Below, one piece after another: positions 51,076 through 59,954 of a DNA stretch of 64,000 nucleotides (its first letter is position 1; each line of letters opens with the position of its first letter). The notes beneath the pieces were generated by a model. It made no database searches. It was not told where the DNA came from and was given only the letters and a program-made list of their open reading frames with translations. This DNA is from Cellulomonas sp. KH9 (GTDB lineage: Bacteria > Actinomycetota > Actinomycetes > Actinomycetales > Cellulomonadaceae): contig NZ_FOSE01000001.1 of the NCBI RefSeq assembly GCF_900114185.1, forward strand, positions 831,749 to 895,748, written 5' to 3'. The translations under genes were made by a program, and so were the position numbers.

Positions 51076-51795
51076 TCAGGCCGGGAGCACGTACCGGTAC
51101 ATCAGCAGGTAGTGCAGCACCGAGGCGAGCACCACCAGCACGTGCCAGATCTCGTGGAAGCCGAGCACGCCGGGCAGGGGGTTGGGGCGCTCGACCACGA
51201 ACACCACGAACCCCACGCTGTAGATCAGCCCGCCGGCGGCCATCAGCACGTACGCCCCCACGGGCAGCTCGACGCCCGCCCCGACGAGCACCACCGGCAT
51301 CCAGCCCATCGCGATGTACAGCGTGTTCGTCACGTACTTGGGCAGCTCGCGCAGCGTCGAGCGCAGCGCGATGCCGATGGCGGCGACGACCCAGACCGCT
51401 CCCAGCACGGCCCAGCCGTACGGGTTGCGGAACAGCACCAGCACCAGCGGCGTCACCGACCCGGCGATCAGGACGAACACCGACGCGTAGTCCAGCGTCC
51501 GCAGCACGCCGTTGACGCGCGGCCCCCGGTCGATGCCGTGGTGCAGCGTGCTGGCGACGAACAGCAGGAGCACGGACGCGGCGTAGACGCTGAGCCCGAC
51601 GATCTTCCACAGGTCGCCCCCGGTGACCGCCTGGGCGACGAGGACGGCGCCCCCGACGAGCGCGAAGCAGCTCGCCGCGAGGTGCGTGACGGTGTTGACC
51701 CGCTCGTCGGTGACGTGCACGCTGCCGTCGCGGCTCAGCCGCGGTGGTGGGGTCGTCCCCGGCGTCGGCGTGGTGCGTGCGGACGTGGTCTCCAC
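51076..51795 (-). CDS. HlyIII/PAQR-family membrane protein
   Basis: A 239-residue protein with seven hydrophobic segments. The conserved HlyIII landmarks are ERVNTVTHLAASCFALVGG, FVASTLHHGIDRG, LRTLDYASVFVLIAGSVTPL and FHEIWHVLVVLASVLHYLLM. The Ser/His/Asp/HxxxH set would form the zinc site of this family (PAQR-like hydrolases). The GTG at 51793-51795 has AGGAGG at about 9 nt. Confidence 0.88.
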   Translation of the reverse strand: METTSARTTPTPGTTPPPRLSRDGSVHVTDERVNTVTHLAASCFALVGGAVLVAQAVTGGDLWKIVGLSVYAASVLLLFVASTLHHGIDRGPRVNGVLRTLDYASVFVLIAGSVTPLVLVLFRNPYGWAVLGAVWVVAAIGIALRSTLRELPKYVTNTLYIAMGWMPVVLVGAGVELPVGAYVLMAAGGLIYSVGFVVFVVERPNPLPGVLGFHEIWHVLVVLASVLHYLLMYRYVLPA

Positions 51796-51901
51796 CGGTG
51801 CGTTCCTCCTGGTGAGCCGTCGGGCCAGGCTCGTCCGGGAGCCTACCCGGGCGGTCCGGCCGCCGAGGGGGCGCAGGTCCTGGACCGGGGTGGGCGGTTC
51901 G

Positions 51902-53899
51902 TCACAGCGTGACGATGCGTCCCGACGCGACCGTCCTGCGCCCACCGGACCCGAAGTCGATCGTCACCTTCCCGTCGCGCACGTCGACGACGCGGCCCAG
52001 TCCGTGGGTGTCGTGCGTGACCCGCTGCCCGACGCTCAGCGCGGGCGTCGACCGCGACCGTGGCGCGTCGGCCTCGCGGCCCGAGCGTGACGCCCCGGCC
52101 CGCGGCGCCGTGAACGCGCCGAGGTACGGCGACGGCGTGTTCGCCCGCCCGCCGCGCCGCGCCGCGGCCCACGTGGCGACGAGGTGCCGCCGGGCACGCG
52201 TCACCGCCACGTACGCGAGGCGCCTCTCCTCCGCGATCTCCGCGGGCGTCGTCGCGTACACCGACGGCAGCGAGCCCTCGGTCATGCGCGCGACCACGCA
52301 CGCCTCCCACTCCAGGCCCTTGGCCTTGTGGATGGTGCTGACGGTGACGGCACCGCGGCCGGGTGGCGCGTGGTCCTCGGCGGCGCGGCGGTCGAGGTCG
52401 GCGGACAGGGCCCGCACGGTGCCGGCCGGGGGCAGGGACGCGACCAGCGACCGCAGCGCCTCGAGGGCGTCCCAGCGCTCGCGGGCGGCGCCCGTGCCGT
52501 CGGGCGGTGCGTCGGCGTCGTGGCCGACGCGTGCGAGCACCTGGTCCAGCACCTCGGCCGCGTCCTCGTCCGGCGCAGCCGCGGCGTGCCGGCGCAGCAG
52601 CGCGAGCACGTGCGCGACCTCGCGGCGGTCGAAGTACGCCTGCCCGTCCGCCGCGACCACCGCGATCCCGGCGTCCCGCAGCGCCGCGGTCAGCGCGACG
52701 GCCTGCGCGTTGAACCGGTGCAGCACTGCGATCTCCTCGGGCGGCACACCCGCGGCGAGCCACCGGCGGACCGTCGCGACGATCCGTGCGTCCTCGTCGT
52801 CCTCGTCGTCCGCCCGCACCACCTGCGCCGTCGGCCCGTCGCCGAGCACGCCGACGAGCGCCGGGCCCGCTGCCTCCGGCCGCCCGGCCATGAGCCGGTT
52901 CGCGACGTCGACCACCTGCGTGGTCGAGCGGTAGTCCTGCACGAGGTCGACGGTCACCGCGTGCGGGAACCGCACGGTGAAGTCGCGCAGCAGCGAGGTG
53001 TCCGCACCCTTGAACGCGTAGACCGCCTGCCGCGCGTCGCCCACCACGGCGAGGGTGTCGCGCGCGCCCAGCCACGCGTCGAGCAGCCGCTGCTGCGCCG
53101 GGTCCGTGTCCTGGTACTCGTCGACGACGAACGCGGCGTACTGCCGCCGCACGGTGGCGGCGACCTCGTCGTCGTCCTCCAGCAGCCGCGCGCACGTCGC
53201 CAGCAGGTCCGCGAAGTCCAGCACGCCCGCGGCGCGCTTGGCGGTCGCGTACCGGCGCATGGCGCCTGCGACGGTCGACAGCCGCATCCCGGGCTTGCGC
53301 CCCGCCGCCTCGGCCTGCACCTCGTACTCCTCGGGCGTGAGGTCGCGCGCCGCGGCCCACGTCAGCTCGGTCGCCAGGTCGGTGACCATCGACGCGTCGA
53401 CGTCCCGCGCGGGCGTCCGCAGCACCGCACCGAGCGCACCACGCAGGTAGCGGTACTGCGCGCCCGGCCCGTCGGCGTCGACGAGCACCGGGCCGTCGCC
53501 CGGCAGGCCCGTCGCGCGCCAGAAGTACCGCAGCTGCCGCAGCGCCGCGGCGTGGAACGTGCGCGCCTGCACGCCGCCCACCCCGAGCCGCGCCAGGCGG
53601 TCGCGCATCTCGCCCGCGGCCTTGCTCGAGTGCGTCACGGCCAGCACCACGTGCGCGGGGACGTCCCCGGTGAGGTGCTGGTACGCGATGCGGTGCGTGA
53701 TCGTGCGTGTCTTGCCCGTCCCGGCGCCTGCCATGATCCGCACGGGGCCCGGCGGTGCGACGACGGCGGCGGTCTGCTGCTCGTCGAGGCCCGCGAGGAC
53801 CCGGTTCGCGCCGCCCCCGTCCCGTCCGTCACGCACGAGGCACGACCGTACGTGCCGTGCGGTGGCCCGCGCACGCGCGGGCGCGGTGGGCCGCGTCAC
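51902..53899 (-). CDS. UvrD/Rep-type superfamily 1A DNA helicase
   Basis: A 665-residue ATP-dependent 3'-5' helicase. Motif I is IMAGAGTGKTRTITHRIAYQ, Ia AVTHSSKAAGEMRDRLARLG, II FVVDEYQDTDPAQQRLLDAW, III VVGDARQAVYAFKGAD, IV DLVQDYRST, V TVSTIHKAKGLEWEACVVAR and VI EERRLAYVAVTRAR. The C-terminus (QRVTHDTHGLGRVVDVRDGK) is a Tudor-like domain as in PcrA/UvrD. It is shorter than standard UvrD (~720-780) owing to reduced 1B/2B regions. The start is uncertain: GTG 53899, or a GTG near 53836 closer to the conserved LDEQQTAAV. Confidence 0.9.
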   Translation of the reverse strand: MTRPTAPARARATARHVRSCLVRDGRDGGGANRVLAGLDEQQTAAVVAPPGPVRIMAGAGTGKTRTITHRIAYQHLTGDVPAHVVLAVTHSSKAAGEMRDRLARLGVGGVQARTFHAAALRQLRYFWRATGLPGDGPVLVDADGPGAQYRYLRGALGAVLRTPARDVDASMVTDLATELTWAAARDLTPEEYEVQAEAAGRKPGMRLSTVAGAMRRYATAKRAAGVLDFADLLATCARLLEDDDEVAATVRRQYAAFVVDEYQDTDPAQQRLLDAWLGARDTLAVVGDARQAVYAFKGADTSLLRDFTVRFPHAVTVDLVQDYRSTTQVVDVANRLMAGRPEAAGPALVGVLGDGPTAQVVRADDEDDEDARIVATVRRWLAAGVPPEEIAVLHRFNAQAVALTAALRDAGIAVVAADGQAYFDRREVAHVLALLRRHAAAAPDEDAAEVLDQVLARVGHDADAPPDGTGAARERWDALEALRSLVASLPPAGTVRALSADLDRRAAEDHAPPGRGAVTVSTIHKAKGLEWEACVVARMTEGSLPSVYATTPAEIAEERRLAYVAVTRARRHLVATWAAARRGGRANTPSPYLGAFTAPRAGASRSGREADAPRSRSTPALSVGQRVTHDTHGLGRVVDVRDGKVTIDFGSGGRRTVASGRIVTL

Positions 53900-53956
53900 G
53901 CGGTTCTCGGCTCCGACCGTCGGGAAGGGGTTCGAGAGCCCTGACCCGTCAGCCCG

Positions 53957-54622
53957 TCAGGGCCGGACCACGCGTCGCGCCCGCAGCAGGTTGGCCGCGA
54001 GCTGCTCGCGGCCCTGGACGGCGTGGTCGTCCCACGCCGGGGTTCGCGGCGTGGTCCGCCAGGACTCGCGCAGCGGGCTGTTGTCGACGGTGTCGTACCC
54101 GAGCTGGTCGTACAGCCGCGTGACGAACGCGACGGCGTCCGGGTGGTCGCTCGACACCGACAGGGCGATCCGGTCCGGGGCGTCCGCGGGCCGGGCCCGG
54201 TCGAACAGGTGGACCGCCTCCACGTGCGTGAACGCCTTGGCCAGCCGTGAGGTCGGCAGCTGCCGCTGGCGCAGCTCGTGCTCGGTGACCTCCCCGGAGT
54301 CGACCTCGGGGAGGTGGCCGTCGCGCCACACCATGTAGTTGTTGGTGTCGAGCACGATCTTGTCCGCCAGCTCCGCGACGGGCAGCACGTGCTCGGGGCG
54401 GTAGGGGAACGCGAGGACGGCGACGTCGCCGGCGGCCGCGGCGGCGGCGGCGTGGTCGGCGCGGGCCGCCGGCCCCAGCTCGGCGACCAGCCCGGTGAGC
54501 GTCTCGGGGCCCCGGGAGTTGGCGAGGACGACGCGGTACCCGTTCCGCACGACGGCGCGGGCGAGCTGGGAGCCGACCTCGCCGGTGCCGATGATCGCGA
54601 GGGTCGTCGTCACGGCGTCCAC
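53957..54622 (-). CDS. NADP/F420-type dinucleotide-binding reductase
   Basis: A 221-residue Rossmann protein of the NADPH-dependent F420 reductase-like group. LAIIGTGEVGSQLARAVVRN, GYRVVLANSRGPETL, VAVLAFPYRPEHVLPVAELA, DKIVLDTNNYM and SRLAKAFTHVEAVHLFDRAR are the recognisable blocks. NSRGPETL is the usual phosphate-binding loop for NADP. The start is GTG 54622 or GTG 54613. No operon partner. Confidence 0.85.
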   Translation of the reverse strand: MDAVTTTLAIIGTGEVGSQLARAVVRNGYRVVLANSRGPETLTGLVAELGPAARADHAAAAAAAGDVAVLAFPYRPEHVLPVAELADKIVLDTNNYMVWRDGHLPEVDSGEVTEHELRQRQLPTSRLAKAFTHVEAVHLFDRARPADAPDRIALSVSSDHPDAVAFVTRLYDQLGYDTVDNSPLRESWRTTPRTPAWDDHAVQGREQLAANLLRARRVVRP

Positions 54623-54779
54623 CCTCGGGTGCGCAGGCGCCTGGTCAGGGGGTTCGTCGTCACGGCCTCAGGGTAGGTCGGGGTGGCGCGCGCAGCGGGG
54701 GCCCTGTCGCTCCCCGGGGTCGTGGGGCCCTCTCCGGGTCCACCGGGGGACGCTCCCACAGCGGCCACCGACCAGGCGG

Positions 54780-56363
54780 TCAGCCGAGGACCGTCACCTC
54801 GACATCACCCGCAGCGGTGAGCGTCCGGGCGGTCAGCCGGCCGTGGAGGGCCGACAGGGTCCGCGTGCCGTCCGGCACCGGGGACCGCCACACCTCCTCG
54901 CCGGTCCTGGGGTCGAGCGCGGCCACCGCCGGGCCGGTGTGCGCGACGGACAGGGTGAGCAGGTGCTGCCCGTCGGTGAGCACGGGGCCCGTGAACGCGT
55001 CGGCGCGCCACACCTCCTCGCCGGTGCGGGCGTCGAGCGTGACGAGGTCGGCGCCTGCGCTGAGGTGCACGCGCCGGTCGACGACCAGGACGCCGTGCTG
55101 CGGGTCGAAGGGCGCCGTCCACGTCGCCTCGCCGTCGAGGTCCCACGCGTGCAGGTTCGCCCCGTCGGTGGTGAGCAGGAGCCCCGCCACGCTGCCGTCG
55201 TCGAGGACCAGCCCGACCGGGTCGCCCGGCACCCGGGTCTCCCCGCCGGGGTGCACCACCACGGTGCCACGGTCGCGGCCGTCGTCCCCGGGCCGCCCGA
55301 GCCCGGCCAGTGCCCCGAACCCGCCGGGTCCGCCGAACCCGCCGGGTCCGCCGAGCGCGCCGGGTCCGCCGGACGCACCACGTTCCACCTGGTCGGAGCC
55401 GAGAAGGACGCGGCCGTGCTGCCACCCCCAGAAGGCGTGACCGTCGGGCACGGGCACGGTGCGCACGAGGTCTCCGGTGGTGTCGAGGAGCCGCACCGTC
55501 GAGGGTGTGACGACCCCGACCAGGTCGCCGACCGGGAACGCCTCGACGAGGTGGCCCATCCGGTCGGGCGGGTCCTCGGGAGAGGGCTCGTCGGGCGTGC
55601 CGGGTCCCCGCCAGGTCCAGGCGCGCGCGCCGTCCGGCGTGACGGCCCGCACGGCCGGCGGGTCCCCCGGGTCGACCACGACCACCAGGTCGCCCACGAC
55701 GTTCAGGACGCTGCTCGTCGTCGGGGCCAGCGGGCCGGTCAGCTCGGTGACGACGGACCCGTCCGCGGTGTCGAGCACGACGACGCGTGCCACGGAGGCG
55801 GGTACCGCCTGCCAGACGTCATCCGTCACGGTCCACAGGCCGTCGTGCACGAGGCAGACCACCCGGTGCTCCTCCCGCGGCAGCGACGCGCACGTGCCCG
55901 ACGCGGGAACGACGTGGTCGACCGCGCGGTCGGGCCCGGGGCGCGTCGTGCCGTCGACGAGCTCGACCTCCCACGCCACGGAGCCGGTGACACCCTGGTG
56001 CGCCACGACCCGCACGGCGCCCTGCCCGCTCTCGCGCACGCCGACCACCACGTCGTCGCCGGCCCGTGCCTGCATCGTGCGCACGGTGGCGCCGGACAGG
56101 GCCTGCAGCATGCGGGGAGGGCCGGCCAGCGGGGTGATCGCCCCGGGGAGCGCGGCGGTCGCCCGGACGCGGTCCTCGGTGCCCCGGTCCGTCACGACCT
56201 GCGCGGCGACGGCCCCGAGGAGGGCGACGGTGACGGCGCCGGCCGTCAGGGCGGTCCGGCACGGCCGACGCGGGGCCGGGTCGGGGGACGGCGGCGCGGG
56301 GAGGTCGAGGTCGAGGTCCTCGTCGACCACCTCGACGTCGTGCACGGGCCTGCGGCGTCGCAT
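54780..56363 (-). CDS. PQQ-like beta-propeller repeat protein, membrane-anchored
   Basis: A 527-residue protein. A ~35-residue acidic/Pro-rich cytosolic N-terminus precedes one helix (ALTAGAVTVALLGAVAAQVV), so the propeller is outside the cell. Propeller repeats include VVVLDTADGSVVTELTGPLA, HAWDLDGEATWTAPFDPQHG, VTLDARTGEEVWRADAFTGP and AALDPRTGEEVWRSPVPDGT. A Gly-rich loop with GGPG repeats interrupts one blade. It probably scaffolds or senses at the envelope. Enzymatic residues are not evident. The ATG at 56363 lies 6 nt after TAGCCT and inside a 15-bp inverted repeat. Confidence 0.85.
   Translation of the reverse strand: MRRRRPVHDVEVVDEDLDLDLPAPPSPDPAPRRPCRTALTAGAVTVALLGAVAAQVVTDRGTEDRVRATAALPGAITPLAGPPRMLQALSGATVRTMQARAGDDVVVGVRESGQGAVRVVAHQGVTGSVAWEVELVDGTTRPGPDRAVDHVVPASGTCASLPREEHRVVCLVHDGLWTVTDDVWQAVPASVARVVVLDTADGSVVTELTGPLAPTTSSVLNVVGDLVVVVDPGDPPAVRAVTPDGARAWTWRGPGTPDEPSPEDPPDRMGHLVEAFPVGDLVGVVTPSTVRLLDTTGDLVRTVPVPDGHAFWGWQHGRVLLGSDQVERGASGGPGALGGPGGFGGPGGFGALAGLGRPGDDGRDRGTVVVHPGGETRVPGDPVGLVLDDGSVAGLLLTTDGANLHAWDLDGEATWTAPFDPQHGVLVVDRRVHLSAGADLVTLDARTGEEVWRADAFTGPVLTDGQHLLTLSVAHTGPAVAALDPRTGEEVWRSPVPDGTRTLSALHGRLTARTLTAAGDVEVTVLG
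55317..55370. repeat. Three 18-bp repeats encoding GGPGxx units
   Basis: Three consecutive 18-base units (55317-55334, 55335-55352, 55353-55370) differ at only a few bases. On the coding strand they give GGPGAL, GGPGGF and GGPGGF in a surface loop of the propeller protein. Whole-codon units allow copy number to change without breaking the frame. Confidence 0.75.
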
Positions 56364-56390
56364 CGTCGCAGGCTAGCGACGATGCGACGC
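56355..56390. promoter_or_regulatory. 15-bp inverted repeat spanning a leaderless promoter and start codon
   Basis: Arms 56355-56369 and 56376-56390 are perfectly complementary over 15 bp around AGGCTA. On the minus strand the loop and flank hold the -10 box TAGCCT and one arm contains the ATG of the propeller protein. It is either an operator covering the promoter or an RNA hairpin occluding the start. Confidence 0.65.
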
Positions 56391-56421
56391 GCGCGGGGGC
56401 CGTGCGCCGGATGAACGTCGG

Positions 56422-56458
56422 ACCGGGCACGTGCGGCGTGCTCCCGCGCGTGCCCGGT
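56422..56458. terminator. Hairpin terminator after the small zinc-ribbon gene
   Basis: ACCGGGCACG (56422-56431) pairs with CGTGCCCGGT (56449-56458) across a 17-nt loop, 18 bases after the stop of the minus-strand small gene. Confidence 0.65.
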
Positions 56459-56475
56459 GGTTCGTGCGCTCGGGC

Positions 56476-56679
56476 TCAGTCGATGCGGTGGCGCTCGTCC
56501 AGGACGTCCGCGCCGGCGCCGACGAGGGCGGCCTCGTGGGCGCGGAAGTGGTGACCGCAGAAGAGCAGGTCGGAGCCGCCGGGCAGCGTGGCCCGGACGT
56601 AGGCCTGGGCACCGCAGCGGTCGCAACGGTCCTGGCGGGTGAGCTGGGCGGTGGGGGCGTCGGCAGTGGTGACGGTCAT
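56476..56679 (-). CDS. DUF7455-type small zinc-ribbon protein
   Basis: A 67-residue protein. LTRQDRCDRCGAQAYVRATL and LLFCGHHFRAHEAALVGAGA place CxxC and CxHH as likely zinc ligands. This is the pattern of a widespread small actinobacterial family (DUF7455 type) of unknown function. ATG 56677-56679 with GAGGAG upstream, terminator downstream. Confidence 0.82.
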   Translation of the reverse strand: MTVTTADAPTAQLTRQDRCDRCGAQAYVRATLPGGSDLLFCGHHFRAHEAALVGAGADVLDERHRID

Positions 56680-56822
56680 GGCCGGTCTCCTCGTCTCGCG
56701 GGGCCGGCGGCGCACGTCCGGATGACGGACGCCGCGGTTCTGCTCACCAGAACCATCGCCCATCGCGGGACCATCCCCCACCGTGTTCGCTCAACGGGGA
56801 ACCGCTGCCGCACGCAGCACGA

Positions 56823-56860
56823 CGCCCCACGGTCCGTCCGGGCGGAGGGACCGTGGGGCG
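56823..56860. terminator. Terminator of the PadR-ABC operon
   Basis: CGCCCCACGGTCC (56823-56835) pairs perfectly with GGACCGTGGGGCG (56848-56860) over 13 bp with a 12-nt loop, 13 bases past the FtsX-type permease stop. Confidence 0.75.
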
Positions 56861-56872
56861 CCGGTGTGCAGG

Positions 56873-59170
56873 TCACTCGCCCTGCAGGCCCGCCGGACGC
56901 GTCACCCGGCCCAGCAGCGGCAGGATGGCCGCCGTCGCCAGCAGCACGACGGCCGCGGCCCCGCCGGCCGTCAGGGCGATGCCGGAGACGTTGAGGCTCA
57001 GCGGCATGTCGGACCCCACCTGCAGGGCGACGGTCAGGCCGGTGCCGACGGCGACGGCCAGCGCGATGCCCAGCGCGACCGGGACGGCGACCTGGTAGAG
57101 CACCGAGAGCCCGAGCGTCCGGCGCCGCACCCCGAAGGCCGCGAGCACCGCCAGGGGCCGGCGCCGCTCGCGCAGCTGCTCGGCCACGTTGACCACCAGG
57201 CTGGCCCCCACCACCACGAGCAGGGCCATGGTGCCGAGGAGCAGCGCCTGGCGGATCGCCACGAGCATGGGGCTGTCCGCGTCGGGGTCGGTGACCATGA
57301 CGGACACGGTCGGGTCGGTCCGGGAGACGGCGGTCCGCACGTGCTCCGCCGCGTCGGGGACGGCGCGGTCGAGCGCGACGGTCACCCCCGTGGTGGCGCC
57401 GGCCGCCGTGAGGTCGACGCCACCGAGCCCCGCCGGCGTGGCGTGCACGTAGGTCGCCATGCTGCCGTAGGCGTCCGAGGTGGTCGGCTCGACGACCTCG
57501 GCCGTGGCGGGCAGCGTCCACGTCGGGGCGTCGGACCCGGGGGCGCCCAGCAGGTAGGACGTGCCGGCCTGCGGCGTCTCGCCACCGCCCGGGGGCACGA
57601 CGACCATCACGTCGCCGTCGGTGCACTCCTCGACGCCGGTCGTCCGGGTGAACGCCGCGCAGCTGCCGACGGCGACCTGGATCGACTCACCGCCCGCCAC
57701 CGGCTCGCCCCACGCACGGGTGAGCGTCTCGACGCCGAGCACGCCCGGCGTGCCCGCGAGCGCCGGGGCCCAGTGCGACCCGTCCGACCCGGGCCGGTCG
57801 TCCATCACCTCGGCCACGAGCTCGGTGCCGTCGCGCCCCGCCGGGCTCATGTCGGCGCCGATGAGGCCGTGCGCCGCGACGAGCGAGGCGACGGACACGA
57901 CGACGGCCGACACGGCCCGCACCGCGGTGCCGCTCTCGAGCTGCAGGCGACGCAGCGCGAGGTCCCAGGCCAGCCCGCCGGGACGCAGCCGACGCACGGT
58001 GACGTCGACGAACCACGGCAGCAGCAGCGCGACGCCGACGAGCAGCAGCGCCATCCCGATCATGGCCGGCGCCTGGGCGCCACCGAGGTAGCCGCCCCGG
58101 CCCTCGCGGACGAGCGGCAGCAGCATGAGCACGAGGCCGACGAGCGGCAGCGCGACCCGCCACCACAGCCGACGGCGCACCGTGGTGCCGCGCCGCACGA
58201 CCCCCAGCGGCTCGACGACCACGCCCCGCAGCGCGGAGCGCGTGACGAGCACCGAGGCCGCGGGCACGAGGAGGACGACGAGCAGGGCGAGGACCGGGGA
58301 GGGGCGCAGGTCGGCGGCGTGGAACGACAGGCTGGGCGCGACCAGCGGCGGGACGACGGCCCGCGCGAGGGCGAACAGGGCGGCGCCGACGACGACGCCG
58401 CCCAGCGCGCCGACCAGGCTCTCGGCCGCGGCGATCCGCCGGGTCGTCGCCACGTCCGCCCCGACCAGGCGCACGGCGGCGAGCCGGCGGTCGCGTGCCT
58501 CGCCGCCGAACCGGACGGCGGTGGCGATGAACCCGAGGACGGGCACGAGCAGGCCCGTCAGGCCGACGAGCGCCATGAGGAGGACCGCGGCGTCCGCCCC
58601 GCCCCCGCCGCCCGGGGTGCCACCGCGGCCCCAGCCGTCGATGCGCAGGCCGTTCACCTCGGTGAGGGCGTCGGTCCCGACGAGGAACCGCAGCTCCTGC
58701 GGGCCGACGAGGCCCTCCGGCGCGATCGTGCCGACGACGCGCTCGCCCCAGCGGCCCTCGAGGACGTCACCGTCGGGCGACTCGAGCAGCGCCAGCAGCG
58801 CGGGCGACAGCACGGACTCGCCCGGTGCGAGCACGCGGTCGAGGCCGGGGGGCAGCGGGGCGTCCGGTCCCTCGGGCTGCAGCAGGTGGCCGACGACGAG
58901 CTCGTCGCCGACCTCGGAGCTGATCCGCTTGACCAGGAGCGTGTCGTCGCCCGCGGCCTCGACCTGCGTGCCGGGGGCGCGGGCGGCGTCCGTCGACGTG
59001 CGGGCGTCCAGCACCGTGGGGATCGAGGCGACGAGCAGCAGCATCGCCACGCCGATCCCGACACCGGTCGCGACCAGGGCGAGCCGGGCCCACCCGGACC
59101 GTCCGCCGCTCACGCTCATCCGCACGCCCAGGGCGAGCTCGGTGAGCCGGCCGCTGCGGCCGCGGCTCAT
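56873..59170 (-). CDS. FtsX/MacB-type ABC transporter permease
   Basis: A 765-residue membrane protein. One helix at the N-terminus (LALVATGVGIGVAMLLLVAS) and a large extracytoplasmic region (~45-190) precede a first FtsX helix bundle. A second extracytoplasmic region (~430-620) precedes a second FtsX bundle (LLLGTMALLVVVGASLVVNV). FtsX coupling motifs appear as ARDRRLAAVRLVGADVATTR and RERRRPLAVLAAFGVRRRTL. Such proteins act in mechanotransmission or drug/peptide efflux rather than classical import. ATG overlaps the upstream ATPase stop (ATGA). Confidence 0.88.
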   Translation of the reverse strand: MSRGRSGRLTELALGVRMSVSGGRSGWARLALVATGVGIGVAMLLLVASIPTVLDARTSTDAARAPGTQVEAAGDDTLLVKRISSEVGDELVVGHLLQPEGPDAPLPPGLDRVLAPGESVLSPALLALLESPDGDVLEGRWGERVVGTIAPEGLVGPQELRFLVGTDALTEVNGLRIDGWGRGGTPGGGGGADAAVLLMALVGLTGLLVPVLGFIATAVRFGGEARDRRLAAVRLVGADVATTRRIAAAESLVGALGGVVVGAALFALARAVVPPLVAPSLSFHAADLRPSPVLALLVVLLVPAASVLVTRSALRGVVVEPLGVVRRGTTVRRRLWWRVALPLVGLVLMLLPLVREGRGGYLGGAQAPAMIGMALLLVGVALLLPWFVDVTVRRLRPGGLAWDLALRRLQLESGTAVRAVSAVVVSVASLVAAHGLIGADMSPAGRDGTELVAEVMDDRPGSDGSHWAPALAGTPGVLGVETLTRAWGEPVAGGESIQVAVGSCAAFTRTTGVEECTDGDVMVVVPPGGGETPQAGTSYLLGAPGSDAPTWTLPATAEVVEPTTSDAYGSMATYVHATPAGLGGVDLTAAGATTGVTVALDRAVPDAAEHVRTAVSRTDPTVSVMVTDPDADSPMLVAIRQALLLGTMALLVVVGASLVVNVAEQLRERRRPLAVLAAFGVRRRTLGLSVLYQVAVPVALGIALAVAVGTGLTVALQVGSDMPLSLNVSGIALTAGGAAAVVLLATAAILPLLGRVTRPAGLQGE

Positions 59171-59898
59171 GCGCGGACCTGCTCGCGCACGCGGCCGTCG
59201 CGGACCACGGCCTCCCGGTCCGAGTACGCGGCGACGCGCGAGTCGTGGGTCACCAGGACGACCGCCGCACCGGTGTCGCGGGCGGCGGCCACGAGCAGCT
59301 GCATGACGCGCTCGCCGTTGAGGGAGTCGAGCGCGCCGGTCGGCTCGTCGGCGAACAGCACCCGCGGCCGTGTGACGAGCGCGCGGGCGACGGCGACGCG
59401 CTGGCCCTGGCCGCCGGAGACCTGCCCGGGGCGCTTGTCGGCGACGTCGGGCACCTCGAGCCGGGCGAGCCACTCGCGCGCGGTGCGGTGCGCGTCCCGG
59501 CGCGACACCCCCGACAGGCGCAGGGGCAGGGCGACGTTCTCCGCGCAGGTGAGCTCCGGGACGAGCTGGCCGAACTGGAAGACGAAGCCGAACTCGGAGC
59601 GGCGCAGCGCGCTGCGCCCGGCGTCGGACATCGCCGTGACGTCCCGGCCGTCGAAGGTCACGGTCCCGGAGCCGGGGCGCAGGATCCCGGCCAGGCAGTG
59701 CAGCAGGGTCGACTTGCCGGAGCCCGAGGGGCCCATGAGCGCCAGGACCTCACCCGGGTGCACCGCGAGCGAGGCGTCGGCCAGGGCGATCGTCGGGCCG
59801 AAGGCGAGGCGGAGCCCGTCGGCGACCAGCAGCGGGCCCGCCGGCTCGAGGGCGGCGGTGCGGGAGGCGTCGCCGGCGGGCGTGGGCAGGGTGGTCAT
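59167..59898 (-). CDS. ABC transporter ATPase (LolD/MacB type)
   Basis: A 243-residue ATPase partner of the FtsX-type permease. Walker A ALMGPSGSGKSTLLHCLAGI, Q-loop FVFQFGQLVPELTCAENVAL, signature QVSGGQGQRVAVARALVTRP, Walker B VLFADEPTGALDSLNGERVM and switch His in VLVTHDSRVA are all present. Located between the PadR gene and the permease in one operon. Substrate unknown; antibiotic or peptide stress is a usual signal for PadR-linked pairs. Confidence 0.92.
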   Translation of the reverse strand: MTTLPTPAGDASRTAALEPAGPLLVADGLRLAFGPTIALADASLAVHPGEVLALMGPSGSGKSTLLHCLAGILRPGSGTVTFDGRDVTAMSDAGRSALRRSEFGFVFQFGQLVPELTCAENVALPLRLSGVSRRDAHRTAREWLARLEVPDVADKRPGQVSGGQGQRVAVARALVTRPRVLFADEPTGALDSLNGERVMQLLVAAARDTGAAVVLVTHDSRVAAYSDREAVVRDGRVREQVRA

Positions 59899-59954
59899 GG
59901 GGGTCCCCTCGTGGCGGGTGGTCGGTGGGCGCGGCGCGGGGCGGTCCGGGCGGG

